Positions 16,928 to 24,075 of a stretch of DNA of 64,000 nucleotides are shown here, one piece after another. The stretch's first letter is position 1. Each line of letters opens with the position of its first letter. The notes beneath the pieces are model-generated. The model saw only the letters and a program-made list of their open reading frames with translations, ran no database searches and was not told the DNA's origin. The stretch is taken from assembly GCF_965118635.1 (NCBI RefSeq), contig NZ_CBCPHV010000011.1, forward strand, positions 9,224 through 73,223, written 5' to 3'. Source of the DNA: Empedobacter brevis_A. GTDB lineage: Bacteria > Bacteroidota > Bacteroidia > Flavobacteriales > Weeksellaceae. The position numbers and the translations under genes were made by a program.

Positions 16928-18610
16928 ATGAAAAGAGTTGTATTATACACATGCATACTCTTTTTACTACCACTACAAATAATCGCTAAAAATAAAGATT
17001 CCTTAGCCTCCAAAGATTATGCTTATTTAATCCAACAATTAGACGATCGGATAGAGGATAAGGACAATCCATTAGTTAAAATTTACCTCGAAGCATATAT
17101 CAAAAAAGCAAAAAAGAAGAAGGATAAGTTAAACTTATTTTATGCCTATAAAGAAGGAATTTATTTTTCGGATAATCTAGATACACAACTACAATATGCA
17201 GATAGTGCAATAAGTATGGGCGTGAAAATGCAGAACAAAGAGTTAATAGCAATAGCCTTTTTATCAAAAGGTGTAGCTTTTTATAAAGTCAAAGATTTTC
17301 ATCAAGCACTTCAGAATTATTTAAATGCTGATAACCAATTACAAAAATCCAAAGACCAATATCTGAAGCATAAAGTAATGTTTAATATGGCAATGATAAA
17401 ACAAAAATTAAATTATTACAGCCAAGCAGAAGAACTATTAAAACAATGCGAAAATTTTTTTGCTTCAAATAAAGAAAACAAAAATTACCAAGCCTATTGG
17501 TTAAATACCATTTATCATTTAGGAAGTCTCCACCAAGAAACAGCAAACAAAACTAAGGCAAAAGAATATAACCTTATAGGGAGTAATAAGAGCAAAATGT
17601 ACAACAATGAATATTTTAATAAATATTTTGAAATAAATAATGGAATAGATAAAATATTAAATAATCAAAAGAATCAAGGAATCCAATCATTAACAGCAAC
17701 AGAACTATTTTTAAAAAAGGAGAAGGACTTTAATACATTAACAAGAGTATATTATTACAAAGCAATAGCCTACGAAAATTTAAAAATGAATGAACAGAAA
17801 GTAGAATATTTCAATAAAATAGACAGCATATTCAATGAGCACAATTACTTGGAGTTTAGATATAAAGCGATTTACGAAGTGTTATTAAGAGAAGCAATGG
17901 CATCTTTGAATACAAATCGACAATTATACTTGATTAATCAACTATTGAAGGTGGAAGAACAGAATTTGATAAGTGATATAGAAATGAATCAATTGGTATA
18001 CAAGGAATATGATACGGCTCAATTACTACAATTAAAACAAAAAATACAACACAAATCTCAACTATTAAACTACATCATTGCTGTAACGATATTAGGAATG
18101 ATAGCAATTGTAGCATGGGGATTAAAGAATAAAAGAAAGAATAACGAGCTAAAAGAAAAGTACAGCAAATTCATACAGCAATCAACGCAACGAGAAAAGA
18201 AAAATACAATGATTGACATGAATGAGCATAGTGAAAGTACAATTGAAACCATGAAAATGCTACTCATAAAATTTGAACAATTCGAGAATCAAAAAGAATT
18301 CTTAGATCCAAATATAACAATAGCCACTTTAGCAAAATCCTTTTCAACCAATACCACCTATCTATCAAAATTTTTCAACCAATACAAAGGCATCAATTTT
18401 TCTTCTTACATTAAACACTTACGCATAAAATACATCACACAATTACTACAAGAAGAACCATATTACCTCAATTACAAAGTTTCAGCTTTAAGTGAAATTG
18501 CAGGTTATACTAACCCCAGACAGTTTTCGAATATCTTCCTAATAGAAACAGGATTACGTCCAATCGAATTTATAAAAATTCAAAAATTAGAGAATTTACA
18601 AAAGCAATAA
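16928..18610 (+). CDS. TPR-containing membrane regulator with C-terminal AraC-type HTH
   Basis: This 560-aa protein has a signal peptide (MKRVVLYTCILFLLPLQIIAK), a long TPR-like helical region (about 40-370, with repeats such as LIAIAFLSKGVAFYKVKDFHQALQNYLNAD), and one membrane segment (LLNYIIAVTILGMIAIVAWGL, about 379-399). A cytoplasmic AraC/XylS-type DNA-binding domain follows (about 455-555: ITIATLAKSFSTNTTYLSKFFNQY...LSEIAGYTNPRQFSNIFLIETGLRPIEFI). This architecture is common in Flavobacteriales: a periplasmic sensor directly joined to a DNA-binding domain. It lies 135 bases before the MAKQ cassette on the same strand and may control it or the SusCD locus, which is inference. Confidence 0.85.
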   Translation: MKRVVLYTCILFLLPLQIIAKNKDSLASKDYAYLIQQLDDRIEDKDNPLVKIYLEAYIKKAKKKKDKLNLFYAYKEGIYFSDNLDTQLQYADSAISMGVKMQNKELIAIAFLSKGVAFYKVKDFHQALQNYLNADNQLQKSKDQYLKHKVMFNMAMIKQKLNYYSQAEELLKQCENFFASNKENKNYQAYWLNTIYHLGSLHQETANKTKAKEYNLIGSNKSKMYNNEYFNKYFEINNGIDKILNNQKNQGIQSLTATELFLKKEKDFNTLTRVYYYKAIAYENLKMNEQKVEYFNKIDSIFNEHNYLEFRYKAIYEVLLREAMASLNTNRQLYLINQLLKVEEQNLISDIEMNQLVYKEYDTAQLLQLKQKIQHKSQLLNYIIAVTILGMIAIVAWGLKNKRKNNELKEKYSKFIQQSTQREKKNTMIDMNEHSESTIETMKMLLIKFEQFENQKEFLDPNITIATLAKSFSTNTTYLSKFFNQYKGINFSSYIKHLRIKYITQLLQEEPYYLNYKVSALSEIAGYTNPRQFSNIFLIETGLRPIEFIKIQKLENLQKQ

Positions 18611-18690
18611 ATGGTCTATTAGTGTCCTTTTTTGACATTTTGGTATTCAAAAAGTCATACCCCTTGTTTTACAAAAAACACCAATGCAAC

Positions 18691-18720
18691 TTTACAAAAC
18701 CATTGCGCAATGGATGTAAA
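18691..18720. promoter_or_regulatory. Palindromic operator candidate before the MAKQ cassette
   Basis: A 14-bp perfect palindrome CCATTGCGCAATGG (18700-18713) is flanked by TTTACA on the left and TGTAAA on the right, giving a two-part dyad in the 135-bp gap before the cassette. No T run follows, so an operator is likelier than a terminator. Confidence 0.4.
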
Positions 18721-18745
18721 ATGTCGAATATAAAAATTAAGAAAA

Positions 18746-19501
18746 ATGGCAAAGCAAAAAGGTTTTTTAAAGTTAAGAGGTTCAATCGGAGATTTGAATT
18801 TCTATAAATCAAAAGATGGGTACATGGTAAGAGAAAAAAGTTCTCTAGATCGCAACACCATTATGAATGATCCACGCTTTCAGCGTACCAGAGAAAACAT
18901 GCAAGAATTCAAAAATGCAGGAATAGCTGGAAAAACAGTACGTAACGCATTCAATGCAATCATCAAAAATGCAAAAGACAGTAGAGTAACCAGTCGACTA
19001 ACAAAAGTAATGCATGCAATACTGAAAGAAGACACTACAAGTGCAAGAGGACAACGAAATGTATTCAACGGAAATCAATTGGCGTTAAAAGGATTCGATT
19101 TCAATGCAGGAGCAATATGGCTAAAAACGGTACTAATACCAGTTATCATTACAATAGACAGAGCTTCTGGAGAATCAAAATTTGAATTAGAAGCATACAA
19201 ACCTTTAGATGTGATAATCGCACCACAAGGAGCAACGCATTACAGATTCATTGCTTCATCAACAGAAATTGATTTTGAGAAAAATGAATACATCACCAAA
19301 ACATCCTATACCGATTATTATCCTTATGATGAAGTAGAAGTAAATGATGTAGAGTTGTTGAATAATCTTTCTCCAAATTCAGAACTGACGATTGCTTTAG
19401 CAATAGGAATCGAATTCTATCAAGAAGTGAATAATGTTTTATATACATTAAAGAACGGAAGTTATAATGCAGCACATTTAATCGAAATCAATTTACCATG
19501 A
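18746..19501 (+). CDS. MAKQ-family protein of unknown function, copy 1
   Basis: This 251-aa protein starts MAKQKGFLKLRGSIGDLNFYKSKDGYMVREKSS. It shares a family pattern with the protein at 21363-22166: MAKQ-x-G at the start, DPRFQRTRENMQEF, NAKDSRVTSRLTKVM, ARGQR, KPLDVIIAPQGATHYRF and IEFYQEVNNVLYTL. There is no signal peptide or membrane segment. Related proteins are frequent in Bacteroidota genomes as far as I recall, without known function. The basic N-terminus and beta-rich C-terminal half could suit a structural or nucleic-acid-contacting role. The stop overlaps the start of the DUF5675 gene, so it leads a tight operon. Confidence 0.65.
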   Translation: MAKQKGFLKLRGSIGDLNFYKSKDGYMVREKSSLDRNTIMNDPRFQRTRENMQEFKNAGIAGKTVRNAFNAIIKNAKDSRVTSRLTKVMHAILKEDTTSARGQRNVFNGNQLALKGFDFNAGAIWLKTVLIPVIITIDRASGESKFELEAYKPLDVIIAPQGATHYRFIASSTEIDFEKNEYITKTSYTDYYPYDEVEVNDVELLNNLSPNSELTIALAIGIEFYQEVNNVLYTLKNGSYNAAHLIEINLP

Positions 19502-19914
19502 TGACAATTGTTTTGAAAAGAAGCTATTTTCCAAATGGAACAAATGGCGCATTATACATCGACGATAACTTCGTGTGTTATACAATAGAATTACCTTGGG
19601 TACAAAACAAAAAAGCAAACTCGTGTATACCAGAAGGAAGTTATCCAATCAAGAAAAGAGTTTCATCAAAGTTTGGACAACATTTTCTGATTACCAATGT
19701 ACCCAATAGATCATTGATTTTAATTCATCCAGCAAATCATGCAAAAGCAGAATTGCAAGGATGTATAGCTCCCGTAACCAAATTAACCGGAGAAGGGAGA
19801 GGTGAGTTATCAAGATTAGCATTTACAAACTTTAAAAAGCTAGTAAACAAAGAACTTGATCGTGAAAAAGAAGTCGTTTTAATCATCAAAAATCAACAAC
19901 ATGACAATTCTTAA
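19498..19914 (+). CDS. DUF5675 family protein
   Basis: This 138-aa protein belongs to a family found in phages and Bacteroidota. Seen here: ELPWVQNKKANSCIPEGSYPIKKRVSSKFGQHFLI followed by LILIHPANHAKAELQGCIAPV. The H-P-x-N-...-G-C-I pattern (His77, Cys89) resembles the His/Cys active site of YkuD-type L,D-transpeptidases, and a role on peptidoglycan would fit the two small membrane proteins that follow. That is inference; the family has no established activity I can cite. It starts inside the stop codon of the MAKQ gene (a second ATG at 19501 is possible) and overlaps the next gene by 14 bases. Confidence 0.75.
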   Translation: MMTIVLKRSYFPNGTNGALYIDDNFVCYTIELPWVQNKKANSCIPEGSYPIKKRVSSKFGQHFLITNVPNRSLILIHPANHAKAELQGCIAPVTKLTGEGRGELSRLAFTNFKKLVNKELDREKEVVLIIKNQQHDNS

Positions 19915-20131
19915 CCGTATTACAGCACCAACACCAAAATTGTTCCAACAAATAAGAAACATAGGATTGACATTAGCTGCGGTTGGTGGAATATTAATAG
20001 CTGCTCCAGTAGCATTACCCGCTACAATTGTAACAATAGGAGGTTATCTTACCGTTGCAGGAGGAGTGTTATCAGCAGTCAGTCAACTGACGGTTAACGA
20101 TAATGCCAACGATAACAATGCTAAACAATAG
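19901..20131 (+). CDS. Small membrane protein, holin-like in form
   Basis: This 76-aa protein has two hydrophobic, Gly/Ala-rich segments (about 23-45, IGLTLAAVGGILIAAPVALPATIV, and 47-64, TIGGYLTVAGGVLSAVSQL). A short hydrophilic Asn/Asp-rich tail ends the protein. It overlaps the DUF5675 gene by 14 bases and the next gene by 29, so translation is probably coupled. The size and two-helix form recall phage holins or pore peptides, but I see no specific family signature. Confidence 0.65.
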   Translation: MTILNRITAPTPKLFQQIRNIGLTLAAVGGILIAAPVALPATIVTIGGYLTVAGGVLSAVSQLTVNDNANDNNAKQ

Positions 20132-20303
20132 TAACACCTCATTAATTGTTGGAACAGTAGGAGGAACCATGACAAGTATAGTCGCTACTATACAGTGGGA
20201 ACAACTCGTTTATACAATCTGTATGGGAATAATTGGAGCAATATGCAGTTACGGAACTTCATATTTGTTACACAAGAAAAACAATCCCTTTGACGATGAA
20301 TAA
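20103..20303 (+). CDS. Small membrane protein, 66 aa
   Basis: Two hydrophobic segments (about 12-28, SLIVGTVGGTMTSIVAT, and 34-55, LVYTICMGIIGAICSYGTSYLL) are followed by a charged C-terminus HKKNNPFDDE. It overlaps the preceding membrane gene by 29 bases. A start at the internal ATG (residue 6, MLNNSN) would shorten the overlap. With its neighbour it may form a holin-antiholin-like pair; this rests on form and context only. Confidence 0.6.
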   Translation: MPTITMLNNSNTSLIVGTVGGTMTSIVATIQWEQLVYTICMGIIGAICSYGTSYLLHKKNNPFDDE

Positions 20304-20375
20304 ACGATTGATATGAAGTAAGATTTTTAAATCTTATGTGACGGATGTAAATTTTAAAACATTCATTTAAGTTTC

Positions 20376-20582
20376 ATGGAAGTAATTCTAAAAATTACGA
20401 AAATGAGAGACCAAGAACTAAAAAGAATGGTGATTTATCCCAAAGATGTATCAATCATTACTGGAAAAGGATATAGGCAAAGTCTTCGTTTACTTAATCA
20501 AGCAAAAAAATTAAGCGGAAAAGATAAAAAAGACTTCCTAACTTTTGATGAATTTTTGATCGCTTTTAAGATGAAATCATAA
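20376..20582 (+). CDS. Small basic protein, last gene of the MAKQ cassette
   Basis: This 68-aa protein contains MVIYPKDVSIITGKGYRQSLRLLNQAKKLSGKDKKDFLTFDEFLIAFKMKS. The pattern of a Y-P-x-D-V helix, a GKGYRQSLRLL basic helix and FLTFDEF resembles the small helix-turn-helix-like proteins common in Bacteroidota mobile cassettes. An internal ATG at residue 11 (MRDQELKRMV) is an alternative start. It lies 72 bases after the membrane pair and is followed by a strong terminator, closing the unit. DNA binding is inferred. Confidence 0.55.
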   Translation: MEVILKITKMRDQELKRMVIYPKDVSIITGKGYRQSLRLLNQAKKLSGKDKKDFLTFDEFLIAFKMKS

Positions 20583-20593
20583 AATTCAAAAAG

Positions 20594-20627
20594 AAAAGGT
20601 TCTTAATCGTAAGATTAAGAACCTTTT
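20594..20627. terminator. Strong terminator closing the MAKQ cassette
   Basis: A 15-bp perfect stem (AAAAGGTTCTTAATC / GATTAAGAACCTTTT) with loop GTAA. The A and T runs at its ends allow bidirectional function. Before insertion of the element it would have lain between the convergent cassette and mnmE. Confidence 0.85.
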
Positions 20628-20662
20628 CATATATCAATAAGTTAACTTATTTGATATCAGTT

Positions 20663-20680
20663 TTATTTCCCAATACAAAA
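20663..20680. other. Left attachment site candidate (displaced mnmE 3' end)
   Basis: TTATTTCCCAATACAAAA; its complement reads TTTTGTATTGGGAAATAA, matching the mnmE end TTTTGTATCGGGAAGTAA except for two transitions. The neighbouring sequence on both sides differs from mnmE, as expected for a short crossover core. Confidence 0.6.
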
Positions 20681-20700
20681 AGTAATTAATATTGATATTC

Positions 20701-20737
20701 AGGTAGTTAAGTGATTTAGGTAACAAATGGGCAACAA
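20701..20737. promoter_or_regulatory. Left arm-type repeats of the element
   Basis: AGGTAGTTAA (20701-20710), AGGTAACAA (20718-20726) and GGGCAACAA (20729-20737) recur in direct orientation near the other end at 42817-42935. They are candidates for integrase or excisionase binding. Confidence 0.5.
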
Positions 20738-20784
20738 ATCTATAGAAATTGTACAGAAAACAAAGGAAAATAACTGATTTTCAG

Positions 20785-21279
20785 TTAGAAATTTTTAACA
20801 TAAGAATATAGCCCTAACCCTTCTGATTTTGCTTTCAGATTCAATTCTTGATACAATGGTAACTGATTACAATGTATTTTATTATAGGCTTTTGCAAATC
20901 CAAATTTAATCATTTCTTCGTTTATAATCCTTCCATCTTTTAAAATTAAATATCCTAAAGTTCTTCCGTATTTATCTTTCGTATTATCACGTTCTTGAAT
21001 TAAGGTTACTGGATCATTTATCTGAACTAATGTTTTTAAAAATTCTAATGATTTATAACCTAATTCAATTAATAATCTTCCTGATACAGATGTTTCCAAT
21101 TCGTCTTGTTTTAGTTTTTTACAAAGTGTTAATTCTGGAGCATCAATACCATAAAATCTAATTTCAATTACTTCGTTCGTAATTAAATGTTTTACAAAAA
21201 TTCCATCTCCATCATTGTATTTTTCGATTTTAAGATGCGTTTTTGAAATTGTCTGACTGATTACATTTAATTGCTTCAT
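20785..21279 (-). CDS. Thermonuclease (SNase) family nuclease
   Basis: This 164-aa single-domain nuclease has YNDGDGIFV near residue 21, RFYGIDAPEL at 41-50 and DKYGRTLGYLIL at 102-113. These hold the equivalents of the staphylococcal nuclease catalytic residues Arg35, Glu43 and Arg87 (here R41, E49, R106) and a metal-binding aspartate. The family hydrolyses DNA and RNA in a calcium-dependent way. No signal peptide is visible, so it is probably cytoplasmic unless the start is elsewhere. It is the first gene inside the left end of the element and is divergent from MAKQ copy 2. A link to defence or DNA uptake is open. Confidence 0.85.
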   Translation of the reverse strand: MKQLNVISQTISKTHLKIEKYNDGDGIFVKHLITNEVIEIRFYGIDAPELTLCKKLKQDELETSVSGRLLIELGYKSLEFLKTLVQINDPVTLIQERDNTKDKYGRTLGYLILKDGRIINEEMIKFGFAKAYNKIHCNQLPLYQELNLKAKSEGLGLYSYVKNF

Positions 21280-21362
21280 ATTGCACTACTTAACATTCTG
21301 ATTACCAATAATTTATATGTAAATTTACAATAATAATTTGTAACTAATTAATATTTAATATT

Positions 21363-22166
21363 ATGGCTAAACAAAGCGGACACATTAAGTATGTTGGAAC
21401 GTTAGGAGACGTTAGACATTTCAAGATTAAAGGAAACAAAGGTTTCTATGCAGGGTTAAAAGGCGGACCAACTGCACAACAAATTGCAAGCGATCCTGCT
21501 TTCGTTCGTACTCGTGAAAATATGAATGAATTTGGTGGTAGTGCTACTACTGGTCGTTCATTTAGAACAAGTATTGCAAATCTAATTCGTAATAATGCTG
21601 ATAGTCAAGTGACAGGTCGTATTACTGCGGTAATGAAGAAAATTAATTTAGAAGATGGTTCAGAAGCCAGAGGTCAAAGAGCAATTTTAATTACTGCTGC
21701 TCCTCAATATTTAGAAGGTTTTGAATTCAATAAATTTTCTTCTTTAAATGGTGTTTTTAATGCTCCTTACACAATTACTTCAAATGTAGATCGTGATGAG
21801 TCAACATTAGCTATTGCACCATTTAATCCATTGGATAATATGTTTATTCCTGCAGGTGCTACGCATTTTAGAATTATCAATGCTATTACGGTTTTATCTG
21901 ACTTTGCGTACAATCCTTTAACTAAGTCTTACGAACCAAAAGATAACGTAAATAATGGATTGACTGCTACAGCTGATTCGGGTTATTTACCTGTAAATGC
22001 AATGACTTCTGCAATTTCTGTTGCTACGACATTGCCAGGTTCTCCAACCCTTTCTGCGGATGTTTCAGTAGTTAATATTTTAGCGGTTGAGTTTTACCAA
22101 GAAGTAAATGGAAATTATTATTTATTTGCTCAAGGTAACGCAATGAAGGTTGTAAAGATATTCTAA
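21363..22166 (+). CDS. MAKQ-family protein of unknown function, copy 2
   Basis: This 267-aa paralog of the protein at 18746-19501 starts MAKQSGHIKYVGTLGDVRHFKIKGNKGFYAGLKGG. Shared blocks are DPAFVRTRENMNEF, NNADSQVTGRITAVM, EARGQRAI, LEGFEFN, NPLDNMFIPAGATHFRI and LAVEFYQEVNGNYYLF. It lacks a signal peptide. Unlike copy 1 it stands alone, without DUF5675 or membrane partners, and has its own terminator just downstream. It lies inside the element, about 0.7 kb from the left attachment site, with copy 1 just outside. Function unknown. Confidence 0.65.
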   Translation: MAKQSGHIKYVGTLGDVRHFKIKGNKGFYAGLKGGPTAQQIASDPAFVRTRENMNEFGGSATTGRSFRTSIANLIRNNADSQVTGRITAVMKKINLEDGSEARGQRAILITAAPQYLEGFEFNKFSSLNGVFNAPYTITSNVDRDESTLAIAPFNPLDNMFIPAGATHFRIINAITVLSDFAYNPLTKSYEPKDNVNNGLTATADSGYLPVNAMTSAISVATTLPGSPTLSADVSVVNILAVEFYQEVNGNYYLFAQGNAMKVVKIF

Positions 22167-22200
22167 TTCATCATTAGAGATTAGAGGTTTCGGAAAATTG

Positions 22201-22232
22201 AAAAGCCTGCTCGTTTGAGTAGGCTTTTACTT
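22201..22232 (+). terminator. Terminator of MAKQ copy 2
   Basis: AAAAGCCTGCTC pairs with GAGTAGGCTTTT (one G-U) around GTTT, followed by ACTTTTT. It starts 35 bases after the stop codon. Confidence 0.75.
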
Positions 22233-22305
22233 TTTGCATTAATTTTCCTATAATGATTAATCATCCATTAAATATGTATTGATTATCTGTTATTTAAATA
22301 CGAAA

Positions 22306-22326
22306 TAAAGGCGTTTTAACGCCTTT
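22306..22326. terminator. Hairpin at the end of the DUF6943-like gene
   Basis: AAAGGCG and CGCCTTT pair around TTTTAA. The stem overlaps the stop codon of the minus-strand gene ending at 22316. Confidence 0.45.
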
Positions 22327-22741
22327 TAATGTATCGGTATAGAATTATTCTTTTAGCTTCGGAAATGAGCTGTAATGTTTCTAAATATTGTCTTTCTTTT
22401 TGCTCTAATTCTTTAATGGCTTTTACAGATTTTTTAAACTGAGGTAAATTGGCATTGGCTTGTATTAATCCGTTTTTGATGATGGATTTACAATCGTTAA
22501 TAGTTACAAATAAAATCACTGATCCTTTCAAATAGTTGTAGTAGGATTTAGATTTGAATAATCCATCGCACAGGGTTTTGAAAAATTGCATTTCTTCTTC
22601 GGAATTTGTACGTAATACATAGCAATTTGCACAAGGTTCATCCAAGGGTTTGCCGCTGTTTTTACCTTTATTCAGAATGTAAAATTCAAATTGTGATTTT
22701 TGATTCTTTGGGCTGAAAGTTTTTAGTTCAAATTTTTGCAT
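22316..22741 (-). CDS. DUF6943-like protein
   Basis: This 141-aa protein starts MQKFELKTFSPKNQKSQFEFYILNKGKNSGKPLDEPCANCYVL. Features are the FYILNKGxNSGKPLxEPCxNC segment, FFKTLCDGLFKSKSYYNYLKGSVILFVTINDCKSII, and a helical charged C-terminus. This agrees with the DUF6943 family of Bacteroidota, assigned from memory, usually found on conjugative or mobilisable elements. The CANC pair could bind metal with other cysteines. No function is known. Its presence supports the mobile nature of the region. Confidence 0.6.
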   Translation of the reverse strand: MQKFELKTFSPKNQKSQFEFYILNKGKNSGKPLDEPCANCYVLRTNSEEEMQFFKTLCDGLFKSKSYYNYLKGSVILFVTINDCKSIIKNGLIQANANLPQFKKSVKAIKELEQKERQYLETLQLISEAKRIILYRYIKRR

Positions 22742-24048
22742 AATACGAGCTTTAAAATTTATTGCTCGCTCACGCTTCGCATCATTTTTTCAAAAGAAAA
22801 CAGAAAAAAAACGGAAAAAAAAAGAAAAAGAAAGCCGTTTAAAAGGCTGGTGAGGCAAAGCAGTCAAGGTTTTTGGATAAAAAATACAACCTGTATAGGT
22901 GGAGATTTTTTATTCAAAACCCGTAGGGCTTGACCTTTACGGCTTTGGGCGTTAGCAGTACCGAAACAGCCTAACTTGCTTTCCTTTTTATTTTTTGAAA
23001 TGTGATGTGATAACCTCAACTTCTAAAGGATGACTGATGAAAAAATGTGCAGAAGCTGTTTTCTTTTTTCAACTTAAAAGTCGATTTATTGGATAATATT
23101 TTCAGTACTTATTTTCTAACATATCGTCTTATTGATATTATTGCGTTTGAAATACTGGGTAGTATTTGATTAAGATATTTCCTAACATTTCGTCTTTTGT
23201 AACCTTTAAGTTCTAGGTACTACTTCTCACAACTCTTGGGGCAATTAACTCCAGAAAAAAATAAACTATACCAAAATCAAAAGTGGAAATGGTGCGGTGG
23301 CAAGTGTAGTGAATGCCTGATAATGAATTATTGCTTACCTCTATAAAAAAGGAGCAGGCAAAATGCGAACTGCAAGTTTACAAAGATTGCGAAGTTTGCA
23401 AAGCAAGCAATAGTAATTTGTAGACTGTATGTGAGCATCTGCCTGCGACCACTATAAACAAAGCAATAAGAATGGAAAGGCTGAACTACTCTTGCAGCAC
23501 CATTTAGGCGATGTGGGTGCTATGTAATGAAATGGAATAGCATCCTACAAAAGCCGACACGATTAAAAAATCATAGTTTAATTTTTTTTCTGACCATTGA
23601 TAAGGGGGGCGGGGAGTTGTGGAAATAAAACGGCTTTTCTTAAATGCAGAAACGTTCAAATTAGCACGAACGCCTATGGTACTGGCTATTTTACATAACG
23701 CTCATTATAGTGGGCTTGTCCCCGTAGCCTTTAGGACTATAATGCCACGTTATGTAACTTAGCTTACGCCAATTTTAGTACTGGCATAAGCGAACCCTTC
23801 GGCAGGCTCAGGACAAGCTTTGGTGGTGGTTGGAGTGTAGCGTTTTTTTGCTTGTGAAATGAGGAGGCTTGCTCTTTGCTTAGTAAGGAACGAAACTAAG
23901 CAATGTGCAATAAAGCCGACGAATGAACATTGCAAAAAATATGACAGTATAAAATGGCGGCAGTACCATAGATTAGAATGGAGAAACCTTCAATTTAGTC
24001 GTAACTTAAAAGCCGATTTCTTGGGATAAGAAGGTGTAATTTTATATC
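22742..24048. other. Gene-free stretch with mobile-element character
   Basis: About 1.3 kb with no convincing ORF; it is visibly richer in G and C than its neighbours. Sequence such as AACCCGTAGGGCTTGACC, TTTACGGCTTTGGGCGTTAG and GGGGCGGGGAGTTGTGG resembles the non-coding DNA seen near mobilisation genes of Bacteroidota conjugative elements; this is a recollection, not a search. It contains a strong two-arm hairpin (23691-23757) and a GCAAAGTTTGCAA-type repeat (23371-23407). It may be an origin-of-transfer or relic region. The nhaA promoter lies at its right end. Confidence 0.5.
23691..23757. repeat. Two-arm imperfect palindrome
   Basis: Outer arms TTACATAACG / CGTTATGTAA (10 bp, perfect) and inner arms CATTATAGT / ACTATAATG (9 bp, perfect) are separated by unpaired CT and CC, with a 24-base G/C-rich apex. 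It is not next to a gene end and lacks a T run, so it does not look like a terminator. Confidence 0.75.
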
Positions 24049-24075
24049 TTGCGAATTCATTCAACATTATTATGT

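Noticed and set aside
18622..18807. 61-aa plus-strand ORF before the MAKQ gene
   Set aside because: Overlaps the MAKQ start in another frame and runs through the palindrome; basic composition reflects A-rich DNA.
23691..23757. Classical integron attC site
   Set aside because: The arms do not fit the RYYYAAC/GTTRRRY core consensus, so only a general hairpin is reported.
24049..24075. Longer NhaA N-terminus from a TTG codon
   Set aside because: The TTG lies in a promoter-like TATATCTTG and the added residues are not family-like; ATG at 24076 is preferred.
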